The notes under the pieces were generated by a model, which saw only the letters and a program-made list of their open reading frames with translations, was not told the origin of the DNA and ran no database searches. This document shows, one piece after another, positions 30,123-37,906 of a stretch of 38,876 bases of DNA. This stretch comes from DASQGA01 sp035535315 (GTDB lineage: Bacteria; Actinomycetota; Thermoleophilia; Gaiellales; Gaiellaceae): NCBI GenBank assembly GCA_035535315.1, contig DATLQD010000089.1:1-38876 (forward strand). The letters are read 5' to 3'. Numbering within the stretch: the stretch's first letter is position 1; every line of letters begins with the position of its first letter. A program made the position numbers and the translations under genes.

Positions 30123-31343
30123 TTAGGCCTCTAGCTGCCACTCGTCGTTCCGGATGATCGGAACCTCGGTCCCCCCAGCCTCGATTCCGTCCACCTCGAC
30201 CTCGGGCCCGCCGATCATGAAATCCGTGTGGACGGAGGACTGCGAGATGCCCATCGCCTGCTGCTGGTCCGGGGTCAAGCCCTCCGCACCGTCGACCGCG
30301 TCCGGGAAGCCCTGGCCGTAGGCGACGTGGCAGGTCGCGTTCTCGTCATACAGCGTGTCGTAAAAGATGATTCCGCTCTGGCCAACGCGCGAGGTGCCGT
30401 CGACCAGAGCGACCTCGCCCAGGGTCGCAGAGCCCTCGTCGCTCGCGAGCTGTCCGCGCACCACCTCTTCGCCCTTCTTTGCGCCGACGTCGACGGCCTG
30501 CCCGCCTTTGAACACCAGCTCGAGCCCTTCCACGATCTTTCCCTGTGTGAGGAGCGGCCTGGTTGAGCGAACCGTGCCCTCCGTCCGGCGAGCATCCGGG
30601 GTCGTGAAGACCTCCTCCGTGGGCATATTGGGCACGAAGGTCCGGCCCCAGACCGTTTCGTTGTGGGCGCTCTGCCAGATGGAGCCGGCGTGGACGCCGA
30701 CCAGCAAGTCTGTGCCCGGGCCACGGAACCGAACTGCGTCGAACTTCCGGTCGTTCATCGTCTGCGCTCGCCCCACCAGGCGCTCCACGTGCTCGTGCCA
30801 GGCGGCGGCTGGATCGGGCTCGTCCAGGCGGACCGTCGTGAGAACGGCGTCCCAAAGCCGCTCCACGTCAGGCTCCCCGAAGACGGTCTTCGCCCAGCCC
30901 TCGGTCGGGCAGCCCACGATTGTCCAGTTGACGAGGCCCTCGGTCACGAGCTTCAGGTTTAGTGCCGACGCCTCGGCCCGGCGTGACTTCGCAAGGCGGG
31001 CGCCGTCCACGTCCTCGAAGAGCAGCGGATCAGGGTGGCCGCGCACTGTCATGAGTGCGCCGCGCTCCTCGAACTCGTGCAGCCGCGCCAGCACCCAGGG
31101 CGGCGTCCAGCCGATCACCTCGTCGGGCGCCCGCTCGACCATCGTCTTCCGAACGTGCTCGTCCTCGTACAGGACGTCGACCCACCGTGCGCCGGCGTCG
31201 TAGGCCGCACTGACGACCGCCCGCACGAAGGGCGCGTGCTCGACGTAGGCCGAGATCTCGAGGTTTTGCCCGGCCTCGAGGTTCACCCCGACCTCGATCG
31301 CGAGACGTGCGTACGCGTCCAGCCGCTCCTGGCCCTTCAACAC
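30123..31343 (-). CDS. M29-family aminopeptidase (AmpS/PepS-like)
   Basis: 406 residues. The M29 pattern is seen: LARLAIEVGVNLEAGQ-like start, FVRAVVSAAYDAGARWVDVL, the NMPTEEVFTTPDARRTEG signature with metal-binding Glu, LVFKGGQAVDVGAKKG, GEVALVDGTSRVGQSGIIFY and the C-terminal SSVHTDFMIGGPEVEVDG carrying His and Asp ligands. The enzyme removes N-terminal residues from peptides using two divalent metals in the cytoplasm. GTG 31343 gives a full-length N-terminus and sits 7 bases after a -10 box formed by the yhaM-like stop codon. It converges with the YchF-like gene with 3 bases between them. Confidence 0.92.
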   Translation of the reverse strand: MLKGQERLDAYARLAIEVGVNLEAGQNLEISAYVEHAPFVRAVVSAAYDAGARWVDVLYEDEHVRKTMVERAPDEVIGWTPPWVLARLHEFEERGALMTVRGHPDPLLFEDVDGARLAKSRRAEASALNLKLVTEGLVNWTIVGCPTEGWAKTVFGEPDVERLWDAVLTTVRLDEPDPAAAWHEHVERLVGRAQTMNDRKFDAVRFRGPGTDLLVGVHAGSIWQSAHNETVWGRTFVPNMPTEEVFTTPDARRTEGTVRSTRPLLTQGKIVEGLELVFKGGQAVDVGAKKGEEVVRGQLASDEGSATLGEVALVDGTSRVGQSGIIFYDTLYDENATCHVAYGQGFPDAVDGAEGLTPDQQQAMGISQSSVHTDFMIGGPEVEVDGIEAGGTEVPIIRNDEWQLEA

Positions 31344-31350
31344 GAGGACG

Positions 31351-31356
31351 ATGCTA
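31351..31356 (-). promoter_or_regulatory. -10 box TAGCAT formed by the upstream stop codon (leaderless type)
   Basis: On the minus strand the TAG of TAGCAT is the stop codon of the OB/HD-domain gene. It is followed by 7 bases and GTG at 31343. Confidence 0.55.
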
Positions 31357-32199
31357 TTGGTCTGTGTCTACGGGCCGCGTCGCTGCGGCTGCGTCGAGCT
31401 GGTTTGCGTGGACGAGCACCGCCGCCTCCGCCGTGCGTGCCGAACGCACGTCGTGGTGCCCGGCCACGGCGTGCAAGAGCTCGGCGAGGACGGCCGGGTC
31501 GAGCCCGCCCGCGCGCTCTTCGATCATCCGAAGGCCGAGATGGACGTGGCCGAGAAGCCGGCCTTCGGCCGTGGGTTGGAAGAGCGGGCCCCGATCCAGT
31601 TCCCGGGTCCGCCCGATGTCGTGGAGGAGCGCCGCCGAAAGCAGGAGGTCACGGCGTAGCCGGCGATGGAGCTCAGCGGCGTCGCGGCAGAGCGTCGCCA
31701 CGGCCACCGTGTGCTCCAGGAGCCCGCCCGCATAGCTGTGATGGCCCTCCGGCGTTGCGGGCAGGGACCGGAGGCGCTTTCGGAGCTCGGCGTCTCCTGC
31801 AAAGCGACCCACGAGAGCTGCCAAGCCGGGGTGGGAGATCTCGCCGACGAGGAACTCGAAGAAACCGTCGAGCTCATCGAGGTCGCGCCGCGAGGCGGGT
31901 GCGAGAGATGCCGGGTCGTCCTCGGTCGGCTCGACCGAACGCACGTCGAGCTGAAGACGATCCCGAAAGCGCTCCACGCGCCCCAGCACTCGCACGGCGT
32001 CTCCCTCGCCGAAGCGGCGGTCGAGGAGCTCCACGTCGTTCCAGACGCGGGCCTCGATCCGGCCGCTCGGGTCGACTAGCTCGAGGGCGAGATACGGACT
32101 GCCGCCACGTGTCTTCAGACGCTGCTTTCGGGCCACTGCGAAGATCCCCTCGACGACTCGATCCTCGGTCAGCTCGGCGATCGGCGTCGCGGCTCCCAC
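31354..32199 (-). CDS. OB-fold/HD-domain phosphohydrolase (YhaM-like 3'-5' exoribonuclease)
   Basis: 281 residues. An N-terminal OB fold (about 15-95, with YLALELVDPSGRIEARVWND and GRVERFRDRLQLDVRSV) is joined to an HD domain. The HD metal motif is seen as HHSYAGGLLEHTVAVATLC, then LLSAALLHDIGRTREL and LGHVHLGLRMI. This order and the HHSYxGGLxEH signature are those of Bacillus YhaM, a 3'-5' exoribonuclease acting on RNA and single-stranded DNA. YhaM is slightly longer (about 310). GTG 32199 is placed 6 bases after a minus-strand -10 box, divergent from the DUF1015 gene. Confidence 0.87.
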   Translation of the reverse strand: MGAATPIAELTEDRVVEGIFAVARKQRLKTRGGSPYLALELVDPSGRIEARVWNDVELLDRRFGEGDAVRVLGRVERFRDRLQLDVRSVEPTEDDPASLAPASRRDLDELDGFFEFLVGEISHPGLAALVGRFAGDAELRKRLRSLPATPEGHHSYAGGLLEHTVAVATLCRDAAELHRRLRRDLLLSAALLHDIGRTRELDRGPLFQPTAEGRLLGHVHLGLRMIEERAGGLDPAVLAELLHAVAGHHDVRSARTAEAAVLVHANQLDAAAATRPVDTDQ

Positions 32200-32205
32200 C
32201 CCCGC

Positions 32206-32211
32206 ACTCTA
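32206..32211 (-). promoter_or_regulatory. -10 box TAGAGT for the YhaM-like gene (leaderless type)
   Basis: On the minus strand TAGAGT is followed by 6 bases and GTG at 32199. The same bases occupy the expected -35 position of the divergent DUF1015 promoter. Confidence 0.5.
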
Positions 32212-32228
32212 CGCCCGAGAACGGATGG

Positions 32229-32234
32229 TAACGT
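32229..32234 (+). promoter_or_regulatory. -10 box TAACGT for the DUF1015 gene (leaderless type)
   Basis: TAACGT is followed by 8 bases and GTG at 32243. It decides this start over the in-frame upstream codon at 32225. Confidence 0.55.
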
Positions 32235-32242
32235 GGCTTTCC

Positions 32243-33364
32243 GTGAGCCTTTTGAAGCCCTTCCGGGCCCTTCGTTACGACCCGGAACGCGCGGGCTCCC
32301 TCGACCGGCTTGTCGCCCCGCCTTACGACGTCGTCACACCCGAGTTGCGGGCGGAGCTCCTCTCCGAGAGCCCATATAACGCGGTCCGGCTGGTCAGGCC
32401 CGATGCTCCCGAAGAGGCTGCACGGGAGCTCGCATCGTGGCAATCAGCGGGGGTTCTCGTCCGCGAGGAGGAGCAGGCCGCCTGGGTGCTGGAGGAAACG
32501 TTCGTCGGTCCGGACGGCGTCGAGCGAACCCGTCTTGGCCTAGTCGCGCGCATCCAGCTCGAGCCCTACTCGGCGGGACACATCCTCCCGCATGAGCGGA
32601 CGTTCCCGGGCCCGAAGGAGGCGCGACTCAGGCTCCTGCGCGCCACGCGGACGAAGCTCTCACCGATCCTGCTGCTTCACGAGGGAGAATCACCGGTTGT
32701 ACCCGATCGCCCGCCCGAGCTCGAGGCGGTCTTCGGCGGGGCACGAAGCAGGCTCTGGCGGGTCAGCGACCAGCGGTTGCTCGATGCCGTGAGCGGAAAG
32801 ATCGTGATTGCGGACGGTCATCACCGGTATGAGACCGCGCTCCGCTTCCATGAGGAGGACCGGAGCGAGGGGACCTCCCATGTGCTCGCCGTGTTGGTCG
32901 CCCGGGACGATCCCGGTCTGGTCATCTTCCCTACGCATCGCCTGGTTCGAGGAGCGGTTCCCGAGTTGAACGGAAGCTTCAGGCTTTCGGAGGTGCCTGG
33001 TGGCGCGCTCGAGGCGCTGGAGCGCCTGGAGGAGCTGCCGCGCGACCACCCCGCGTTTGCCCTCCTGCGGCCGGACCGGACGGTGCTCGCCGAGAGCGAG
33101 CCCCTGGGGTCGGGCCCGCTGGCCGTCCTCGACACGACGGCGCTCGACCGGCTTCCTTTAGGCGAGCTCGAGTTCACGGCCAGCGCAGCTGAGGCGGAGC
33201 GTGCCGTCTCGGAGGGGCGGGCGCAGGCCGCCTGCCTCGTACGGCCGCCGACGGTGCAGCAGGTGGAGGCGGTTGCCCTCGCGGGCGAGACCATGTCTCA
33301 GAAATCGACCTACTTTTTCCCGAAGCTGACGAGCGGACTCCTCTTCTCGCCCTTCGACGAGTGA
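32243..33364 (+). CDS. DUF1015 family protein (ParB/SerK-like fold suspected)
   Basis: 373 residues. The family's landmarks are all here: FRALRYDPERAGSLDRLVAP followed by PPYDVV, SPYNAVRLVRPD, HERTFPGPKEARLRLLRAT, SPILLLHE, the invariant VIADGHHRYETALRF, and the C-terminal LVRPPTVQQVEAVALAGETM followed by MSQKSTYFFPKLTSGLLF. The DGHHR element resembles the ParB/sulfiredoxin-type nucleotide kinase SerK, so a free-amino-acid or metabolite kinase is plausible but unproved. It overlaps a downstream phosphatase-like gene by GTGA. The GTG at 32243 is supported by its -10 box. Confidence 0.88.
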   Translation: MSLLKPFRALRYDPERAGSLDRLVAPPYDVVTPELRAELLSESPYNAVRLVRPDAPEEAARELASWQSAGVLVREEEQAAWVLEETFVGPDGVERTRLGLVARIQLEPYSAGHILPHERTFPGPKEARLRLLRATRTKLSPILLLHEGESPVVPDRPPELEAVFGGARSRLWRVSDQRLLDAVSGKIVIADGHHRYETALRFHEEDRSEGTSHVLAVLVARDDPGLVIFPTHRLVRGAVPELNGSFRLSEVPGGALEALERLEELPRDHPAFALLRPDRTVLAESEPLGSGPLAVLDTTALDRLPLGELEFTASAAEAERAVSEGRAQAACLVRPPTVQQVEAVALAGETMSQKSTYFFPKLTSGLLFSPFDE

Positions 33365-34191
33365 CCGATTGGCTTTCCGTCTGCCGGGAGGCCACGGATG
33401 CTGTTCGGAGCGTCGTCGCCGGCCTGCCGACGCGGGCCGAGCGGGAGCCGAGCAGTCGAGTCGGCGAGGGCGGAGACGAAACGACCGCGATCGACGAGGC
33501 GGCGGAGCAAGCCGTTGTGGCGCGCCTGGAAGCGCTTCATGCGGATGGCGTCGACTTCACGCTCGTGTCGGAGGAGCTCGGCGAGCGGCGTTTCGGCCAG
33601 GCCGCGGATGGCCTCGTGGTCGTCGTCGACCCGATCGACGGGAGCATGAACGCGACGCGCGGCATTCCCTTTTTCTCCGTCTCGATCGCGGTCGCCGAGG
33701 GGCCGGCGATGCGAGATGTCGTGTTCGGCTTCGTCGCCGACCTCGGCACCGGCGAGGAATGGAGTGCAAAGCGCGAAGGGGGAGCGTTCCTCAACGGACG
33801 TCCACTCGACGGGCTGGGTCCCAAGGACGAGATCGAGATCTTGTCCTTCGAAGCAACCACGACCGCCGAGATCGCCTCGCGTGCCGGGGCCATGGAGGGC
33901 TTTGCCCTTCGCCTTCGCGTCATGGGCTCGCTCGCACTTTCACTCTGCCACCTCGCTGCGGGGCGGGTCGACGCTGTCTGCTCACTGAAGCCGATCCGCT
34001 CGGTGGATATCGCCGCCGCACAGCTTCTCTGTCGGGAGCGGGGGCTCGTGCTCGAGCTACCGGACTCCCCGACTCTCGACGACCATCCGCTCGATCTGAT
34101 CGGACGGTCGCGGATCACCGCAGGGGCGAGCGCAAACGTGTGTGCCGAACTCGCTAGCCGCCTTGGAGCTTGGCCTCGAGACGGCGCGTGA
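33361..34191 (+). CDS. Inositol monophosphatase/fructose bisphosphatase family phosphatase
   Basis: 276 residues of the metal-dependent IMPase superfamily. Metal ligands are Glu in LVSEELGERR, the Asp residues of VVDPIDGSMNATRGIPFF, and the later Asp in IRSVDIAAAQLLCRERG; GSLALSLCHLAAGRVDAVCS is the usual substrate-side helix. The substrate could be inositol phosphate, a sugar bisphosphate or another small phosphate. GTGA overlap with DUF1015 suggests a joint pathway. The 3' end overlaps the convergent GNAT gene by 38 bases. Confidence 0.9.
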   Translation: MTDWLSVCREATDAVRSVVAGLPTRAEREPSSRVGEGGDETTAIDEAAEQAVVARLEALHADGVDFTLVSEELGERRFGQAADGLVVVVDPIDGSMNATRGIPFFSVSIAVAEGPAMRDVVFGFVADLGTGEEWSAKREGGAFLNGRPLDGLGPKDEIEILSFEATTTAEIASRAGAMEGFALRLRVMGSLALSLCHLAAGRVDAVCSLKPIRSVDIAAAQLLCRERGLVLELPDSPTLDDHPLDLIGRSRITAGASANVCAELASRLGAWPRDGA

Positions 34192-34759
34192 GCTCGCTCT
34201 TCACGGCCGGCCAGTCGTCGTCGGTGATCGCGTAGAAGGCGGAATCCCTGAGCTCGCCGTCACGCACGACCATGTGCTTTCGAAAGATGCCCTCGAACTT
34301 CGCCGGGAGTGCGAGGAGGGCTGCTCGTGAGCGCTCGTTCCTCGCATCCGTCTTGAACTCGACGCGCATGCACCCGAGGCGCTCGAACGCGTGCTCGAGG
34401 AGTAGCAGTTTCGCCTCCACGTTCACACCGGTTCCCCACACCGACGACGCATGCCACGTATGGCCGATCTCGAGCCCGCGGTGCTCGGGCCGTAGGGTCA
34501 GGTAGCGGCTCGACCCGACCGGCGCTCCGGTAGCACTGTTCAGGATCGCGTACGGGGCCGAGACGCCCGCCTCGGCTTCGGCGAGAGCATCAGTCATCCA
34601 GCCGTGGAAGTCGTCGGGTCCGCTGATCACGCTGTTCGTCCAGCGCCACACCTCCGCGTCATCGGCCGCCCGTGCGAGCCCTGCTTCGTGCTCGGCCACC
34701 AGCGGCTCGAGCCTGACGAGCCGCCCTTGGAGTGTCGTCGACAGGCCCTCGAAACTCAC
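34154..34759 (-). CDS. GNAT-family N-acetyltransferase (RimJ/RimL-like)
   Basis: 201 residues. The N-terminal TLQGRLVRLEPLVAEHEAGL, the middle YAILNSATGAPVGSSRYLTL, GLEIGHTWHASSVWGTGVN and the acyl-CoA-binding EAKLLLLEHAFERLGCMRVE with ARNERSRAALLALPAKFEG match the RimJ/RimL branch, which acetylates protein N-termini or small amines. The target is unknown. It starts with a GTG that overlaps the capA-like stop (GTGA on the minus strand), so the two are coupled. Confidence 0.88.
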   Translation of the reverse strand: MSFEGLSTTLQGRLVRLEPLVAEHEAGLARAADDAEVWRWTNSVISGPDDFHGWMTDALAEAEAGVSAPYAILNSATGAPVGSSRYLTLRPEHRGLEIGHTWHASSVWGTGVNVEAKLLLLEHAFERLGCMRVEFKTDARNERSRAALLALPAKFEGIFRKHMVVRDGELRDSAFYAITDDDWPAVKSELTRRLEAKLQGG

Positions 34760-35907
34760 AGAAGGCGTGGCTGGTACTGGACGATCCGCGCCCGCCGGAA
34801 TCCATGACCGAGCACCCCGCGCCGGCCGAGCTCGAGTCGGAGGATGCCTGTTCGCTCTGTGCCGGGCGAGTTCGACCCGAAGACGAAGTTTCCGAGGCTC
34901 CAGGCAACGAACCGGGTGCTGAACCGCTCTCGGGGCTGCTGAACATGGGGGTGCGATCCGAGTACGACCTGCGCCCCGGCGGCGAAGCTGACTCTGGCGA
35001 GGGAGCGCTGGCGTGCGGTCGGGGAGAAGGTCCGCTCGAGACCCCAGTGGAAGTAGACGACGACGACGTCCGCTCGCTCGCGGGCGGTTCGGACGTCCGC
35101 CGCGATCAGCTCAGGAAAAGCCGGCGCCGTCCCGGGCCGTCCTGGTCCGGCGTCGAACCCGGGGGGCCTCACGTCGGAGTAGCCGAGGAAGGCGACCGTG
35201 ATGCCGCCGAGCGGGATGACTGCCGGGCGGCGGGCGCGCGCGAGGTCGGCCCCGCCTCCGACCGTCCGGATTCCGAAGCGGCGGGCGTAGCGGAGCGTGT
35301 CGAGGAAGGCGACCCGCCCGTAATCGAGCGTGTGGTTGTTCGCCAGCGAGACCACGTCGACGCCGGCGAAGCGCCCTGCCGCGGCGAGAGCGGCCGGCGG
35401 TCCGCGGAAGTGAAACTCCTTGTTCGGCACGGGGGTGCCCCTGGTCGACACAGCTCCCTCGAGGTTTGCAAGCGCGATGTCCGCCCGGCGCAGGACCGGT
35501 GCAACCGAGAGCCAGGGGTAGCGAGTCCCGTACAAGCCGATCATTCGGCCGACCCCGTTCCCGAAAGTGACGTCACCCACTGCAGCAAGGCGTAGCGGCC
35601 GGACTGGAACGACGCCGAGCGGGGTTTCGATCCCGCCTGCGACCAAGCTAAGGCGCTTTCGGCCGGCCTCTGCCACGTGTGCCTTGATCCTGAAGCCGCC
35701 GCGCGGGCCTGCCCACACCCGGGCCAGCGCGCCGCTCTGCGAGCGCAGCGTCACCCGCTCGCTCGGCACCGCCCAGCCGGTGACGACCAACCGTCCTCCC
35801 GGGGCCAGCCACTCGGGCAGCGTGCTCGTGACTTTGACGACGGCTCCGGTGGCGGGGGAAGCCGCTGCGAGGGCGCCCAGGAAACTGGCGAAAAGGACGC
35901 GACCCAC
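34756..35907 (-). CDS. CapA-family (poly-gamma-glutamate synthesis-like) secreted metallophosphatase
   Basis: 383 residues. A short signal peptide (VLFASFLGALAAASPATGA) leads to a beta-rich module of about 100 residues (LPEWLAPGGRLVVTGWAVPS) and then the CapA domain: LRLAAVGDVTFGNGVG, DIALANLEGAVSTRG, VVSLANNHTLDYG, VVYFHWGLE and VVLGSHPHVQ, which hold the metal-binding Asp, Asn and His residues. The protein should lie outside the membrane; CapA homologues take part in capsule or polymer synthesis but many have no known substrate. GTG 35907 is placed 6 bases after a TATAGT box. The frame stays open into the upstream gene, but that extension is unsupported. Confidence 0.85.
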   Translation of the reverse strand: MGRVLFASFLGALAAASPATGAVVKVTSTLPEWLAPGGRLVVTGWAVPSERVTLRSQSGALARVWAGPRGGFRIKAHVAEAGRKRLSLVAGGIETPLGVVPVRPLRLAAVGDVTFGNGVGRMIGLYGTRYPWLSVAPVLRRADIALANLEGAVSTRGTPVPNKEFHFRGPPAALAAAGRFAGVDVVSLANNHTLDYGRVAFLDTLRYARRFGIRTVGGGADLARARRPAVIPLGGITVAFLGYSDVRPPGFDAGPGRPGTAPAFPELIAADVRTARERADVVVVYFHWGLERTFSPTARQRSLARVSFAAGAQVVLGSHPHVQQPRERFSTRFVAWSLGNFVFGSNSPGTERTGILRLELGRRGVLGHGFRRARIVQYQPRLL

Positions 35908-35913
35908 GGGCCG

Positions 35914-35919
35914 ACTATA
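35914..35919 (-). promoter_or_regulatory. -10 box TATAGT for the CapA-like gene (leaderless type)
   Basis: On the minus strand TATAGT, close to the consensus, is followed by 6 bases and GTG at 35907. It lies between the MerR-like gene and capA. Confidence 0.6.
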
Positions 35920-35938
35920 CGGCGCATGCCGTAGCGCG

Positions 35939-36751
35939 CTAGACCGGAAGACTGTGCAACAACTCGACCACCTCGTCCGCCGACGTCCCGCCCCACGCCG
36001 AACCACCGCGAAGGATCTGTAGCCCAGGATGGCTTGCCGCGAGCTCTGCCAGGAGCGGCTCGGCGGCCTCCGCCGCGTCGGGCATGGTCGCACTGACGCC
36101 CAGGATTGATGCCTCGACGTCCTCCGCGAGGCTCGCCGCCTCTTCGAGTGGCGTGTCCGCACCGAGGTAGACGACCTGCCACCCGTCTGAGTGCAGGAGC
36201 ACGGCGAGGGCCAGGAGGCCGGTCTCGTGCCTCTCGCCCGGAGCGCAACAGAGCACGATGCGGCCCCGGGGACCTCCGAGAGCGCCGTTCAGAAGCCCAC
36301 GCATCTTGCCGCGAAGAACCTCGGTCAGCTGGTGCTCCTGAGCGACTGTGGCCTCGCCCTTCTCCCACAGCTCGCCGATCCGCCGGAGGGCCGGCGCGAT
36401 CACCTCGGTCACGGCGTGCTCAGTGGGAAAGAGGGCGAACGCCTGGTCGACGGCGCTGACGACGCGCGGCGGGTCCGGACTCACGGCGCCGGCCACCAGC
36501 TCTTCGACGAGGCCCTCTGCATCGAGCCTCGGTGCATCTGAGTAACCGCCGAGCAGCCGCGCCGCTTCTCCGATCCTGTACCCCTCCTCGATCCGCGCCT
36601 TCAGCCACTCGACCCGTAGAACATCGCGCTCGGTGTAGCGGCGATGTGAACCCGCGGTCCGCTCAGGCTTCAGCACACCGTAACGCTGCTCCCACTTCCG
36701 GAGCGTCGCGGAGGGTATTCCGGTCCGGCGTGCGACTGCCTGGATGTTCAT
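35939..36751 (-). CDS. MerR-family regulator with B12-binding domain (CarH/LitR-like light sensor)
   Basis: 270 residues. The MerR helix-turn-helix is at 1-70 (AVARRTGIPSATLRKWEQRY and RRYTERDVLRVEWLKARI). The cobalamin part has a four-helix cap with the photoreceptor motif W-x9-EH (Trp129, Glu139-His140 in ELWEKGEATVAQEH) and a Rossmann B12 fold with E-x-H-x2-G (Glu173-His175-Gly178). Proteins with both motifs bind adenosylcobalamin, repress in the dark and let go in light. The residue after the Trp is Glu130, where Thermus CarH has the His that ligates cobalt after light exposure, so the light response may differ. It is divergent from mrp. Targets may include itself and mrp or capA; this is inference. 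Confidence 0.9.
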   Translation of the reverse strand: MNIQAVARRTGIPSATLRKWEQRYGVLKPERTAGSHRRYTERDVLRVEWLKARIEEGYRIGEAARLLGGYSDAPRLDAEGLVEELVAGAVSPDPPRVVSAVDQAFALFPTEHAVTEVIAPALRRIGELWEKGEATVAQEHQLTEVLRGKMRGLLNGALGGPRGRIVLCCAPGERHETGLLALAVLLHSDGWQVVYLGADTPLEEAASLAEDVEASILGVSATMPDAAEAAEPLLAELAASHPGLQILRGGSAWGGTSADEVVELLHSLPV

Positions 36752-36762
36752 GCCCCGGTCAC

Positions 36763-36768
36763 AGCGTA
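36763..36768 (-). promoter_or_regulatory. -10 box TACGCT for the CarH-like regulator
   Basis: On the minus strand TACGCT is followed by 11 bases and ATG at 36751, giving a leader of about 4 bases. A GACAC/GTGTC inverted repeat (36784-36788 and 36810-36814) spans the divergent region. Confidence 0.45.
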
Positions 36769-36801
36769 ATTGGACATCGCTTCGACACAGCCTTTCGCTG
36801 G

Positions 36802-36807
36802 TACGTT
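36802..36807 (+). promoter_or_regulatory. -10 box TACGTT for mrp (leaderless type)
   Basis: TACGTT is followed by 7 bases and ATG at 36815. It decides this start over an in-frame codon at 36770 inside the regulatory region. Confidence 0.6.
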
Positions 36808-36814
36808 AGGTGTC

Positions 36815-37906
36815 ATGCACGACGAACTCTTGCGGGCGCTCGAGAGCGTGATCGACCCGGAGCTAGGGCGCTCCGTGATCGAGCTCGACATGGTCCGGCG
36901 CGCCGAGCTCGTAGGCACGACCGCCGAAGTGACCATCGCGCTCACCGTCGCCGGCTGTCCGCTCCGAGCGAGCTTTCAGGATCAGGTCGACCGCGCTTTG
37001 CTTCCGCTCGCCGGCGTCGAACGCACCGCGCTCGCGTTTGACGTGATGACTCCCGAGGAGAAGACCGCGCTGACCACGAAGCTTCGTGGCGGAGTTGCGG
37101 AGCGGACACCGGGCATCTCCGTCGACTCTAAGACTCGCGTTCTGGCGGTGGCGAGCGGCAAGGGTGGCGTGGGGAAGTCGTCGCTCTCGGCCAACCTGGC
37201 CGCGGCCTTCTCGCAACTCGGCCATCGCACCGGCATTCTCGACGCGGATGTCTACGGGCACTCGATTCCGCACATGCTCGGCATCCACCAGCGACCGGTC
37301 GTGGTTGACAAGATGATCGTGCCGCCCGTGCGCGGCGACCTGAAGGTCATGTCGATCGGCTTCTTCCTGGACGACAACCAGCCGGTCATGTGGCGCGGAC
37401 CGATGCTCCACCGCGCGCTCGAGCAGTTCCTTTCGGACGTCCACTGGGGCGAGCTCGACACGCTCGTCGTCGACATGCCGCCGGGGACAGGTGACGTTGC
37501 GATCTCGCTCGGCCAGCTCCTGCCGCGCGCCGAAGCGATCGTGGTCACGACGCCGCATCGGGCTGCGCAGCAGGTTGCCGTCCGCGCCGCTCAGATGGCC
37601 GACAAGACCAAGATGCGCCTGCTCGGTGTCGTGGAGAACATGACGCACCTGGTCGGTACGGGCGAGGAGCTCTTCGGCTCGGGCGGCGGACAGGCGCTTG
37701 CGGACGAGATCGAAAAGCCTGTGCTCGGCCGGGTGCCTTTCGATCCAAAGGTCGGCGACTACTGCGACCGCGGCGAGCCCATCGTTCTTGCCGAGCCCGA
37801 CCTGGAGGTCTCGCGCACGATCACTGCCCTCGCCGGGGCGATCGACGCCGTTCCGCGCGAGCGCGGCCGGGGCATCGTCAAGCCTCTTCCGCTCGTCTCC
37901 GCCTAG
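36815..37906 (+). CDS. mrp: Mrp/ApbC-family ATP-binding iron-sulfur carrier
   Basis: 363 residues. An N-terminal MIP18/DUF59 domain (ALESVIDPELGRSVIELDMV, then VAGCPLRASF) is followed by the P-loop ATPase: VASGKGGVGKSSLSANLAAA, ILDADVYGHSIPHMLG, VVDMPPGTGDVAISL and VVENMTHLVG. The family assembles or carries Fe-S clusters. The CxxC pair found in many Mrp proteins after VENM is absent (THLVGTGEELFGSGGG), which as I recall is usual in actinobacterial Mrp. The start is fixed by the -10 box 7 bases upstream. It converges with the DUF1360 gene through a palindrome holding both stop codons. Confidence 0.92.
   Translation: MHDELLRALESVIDPELGRSVIELDMVRRAELVGTTAEVTIALTVAGCPLRASFQDQVDRALLPLAGVERTALAFDVMTPEEKTALTTKLRGGVAERTPGISVDSKTRVLAVASGKGGVGKSSLSANLAAAFSQLGHRTGILDADVYGHSIPHMLGIHQRPVVVDKMIVPPVRGDLKVMSIGFFLDDNQPVMWRGPMLHRALEQFLSDVHWGELDTLVVDMPPGTGDVAISLGQLLPRAEAIVVTTPHRAAQQVAVRAAQMADKTKMRLLGVVENMTHLVGTGEELFGSGGGQALADEIEKPVLGRVPFDPKVGDYCDRGEPIVLAEPDLEVSRTITALAGAIDAVPRERGRGIVKPLPLVSA

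Noticed and set aside
35908..36162. Upstream extension of the CapA-like gene
   Set aside because: It overlaps the B12 domain of the MerR-like gene. GTG 35907 has a signal peptide directly after it and a -10 box 6 bases before it.
36713..36718. Second GGGTAT, a possible SigB-type -10
   Set aside because: There is no GTTT 15 bases upstream; it lies inside the MerR-like gene in antisense direction.
37625..37690. Loss of the CxxC motif in Mrp
   Set aside because: To my knowledge many actinobacterial Mrp proteins lack it, so it is probably a lineage feature rather than a defect.
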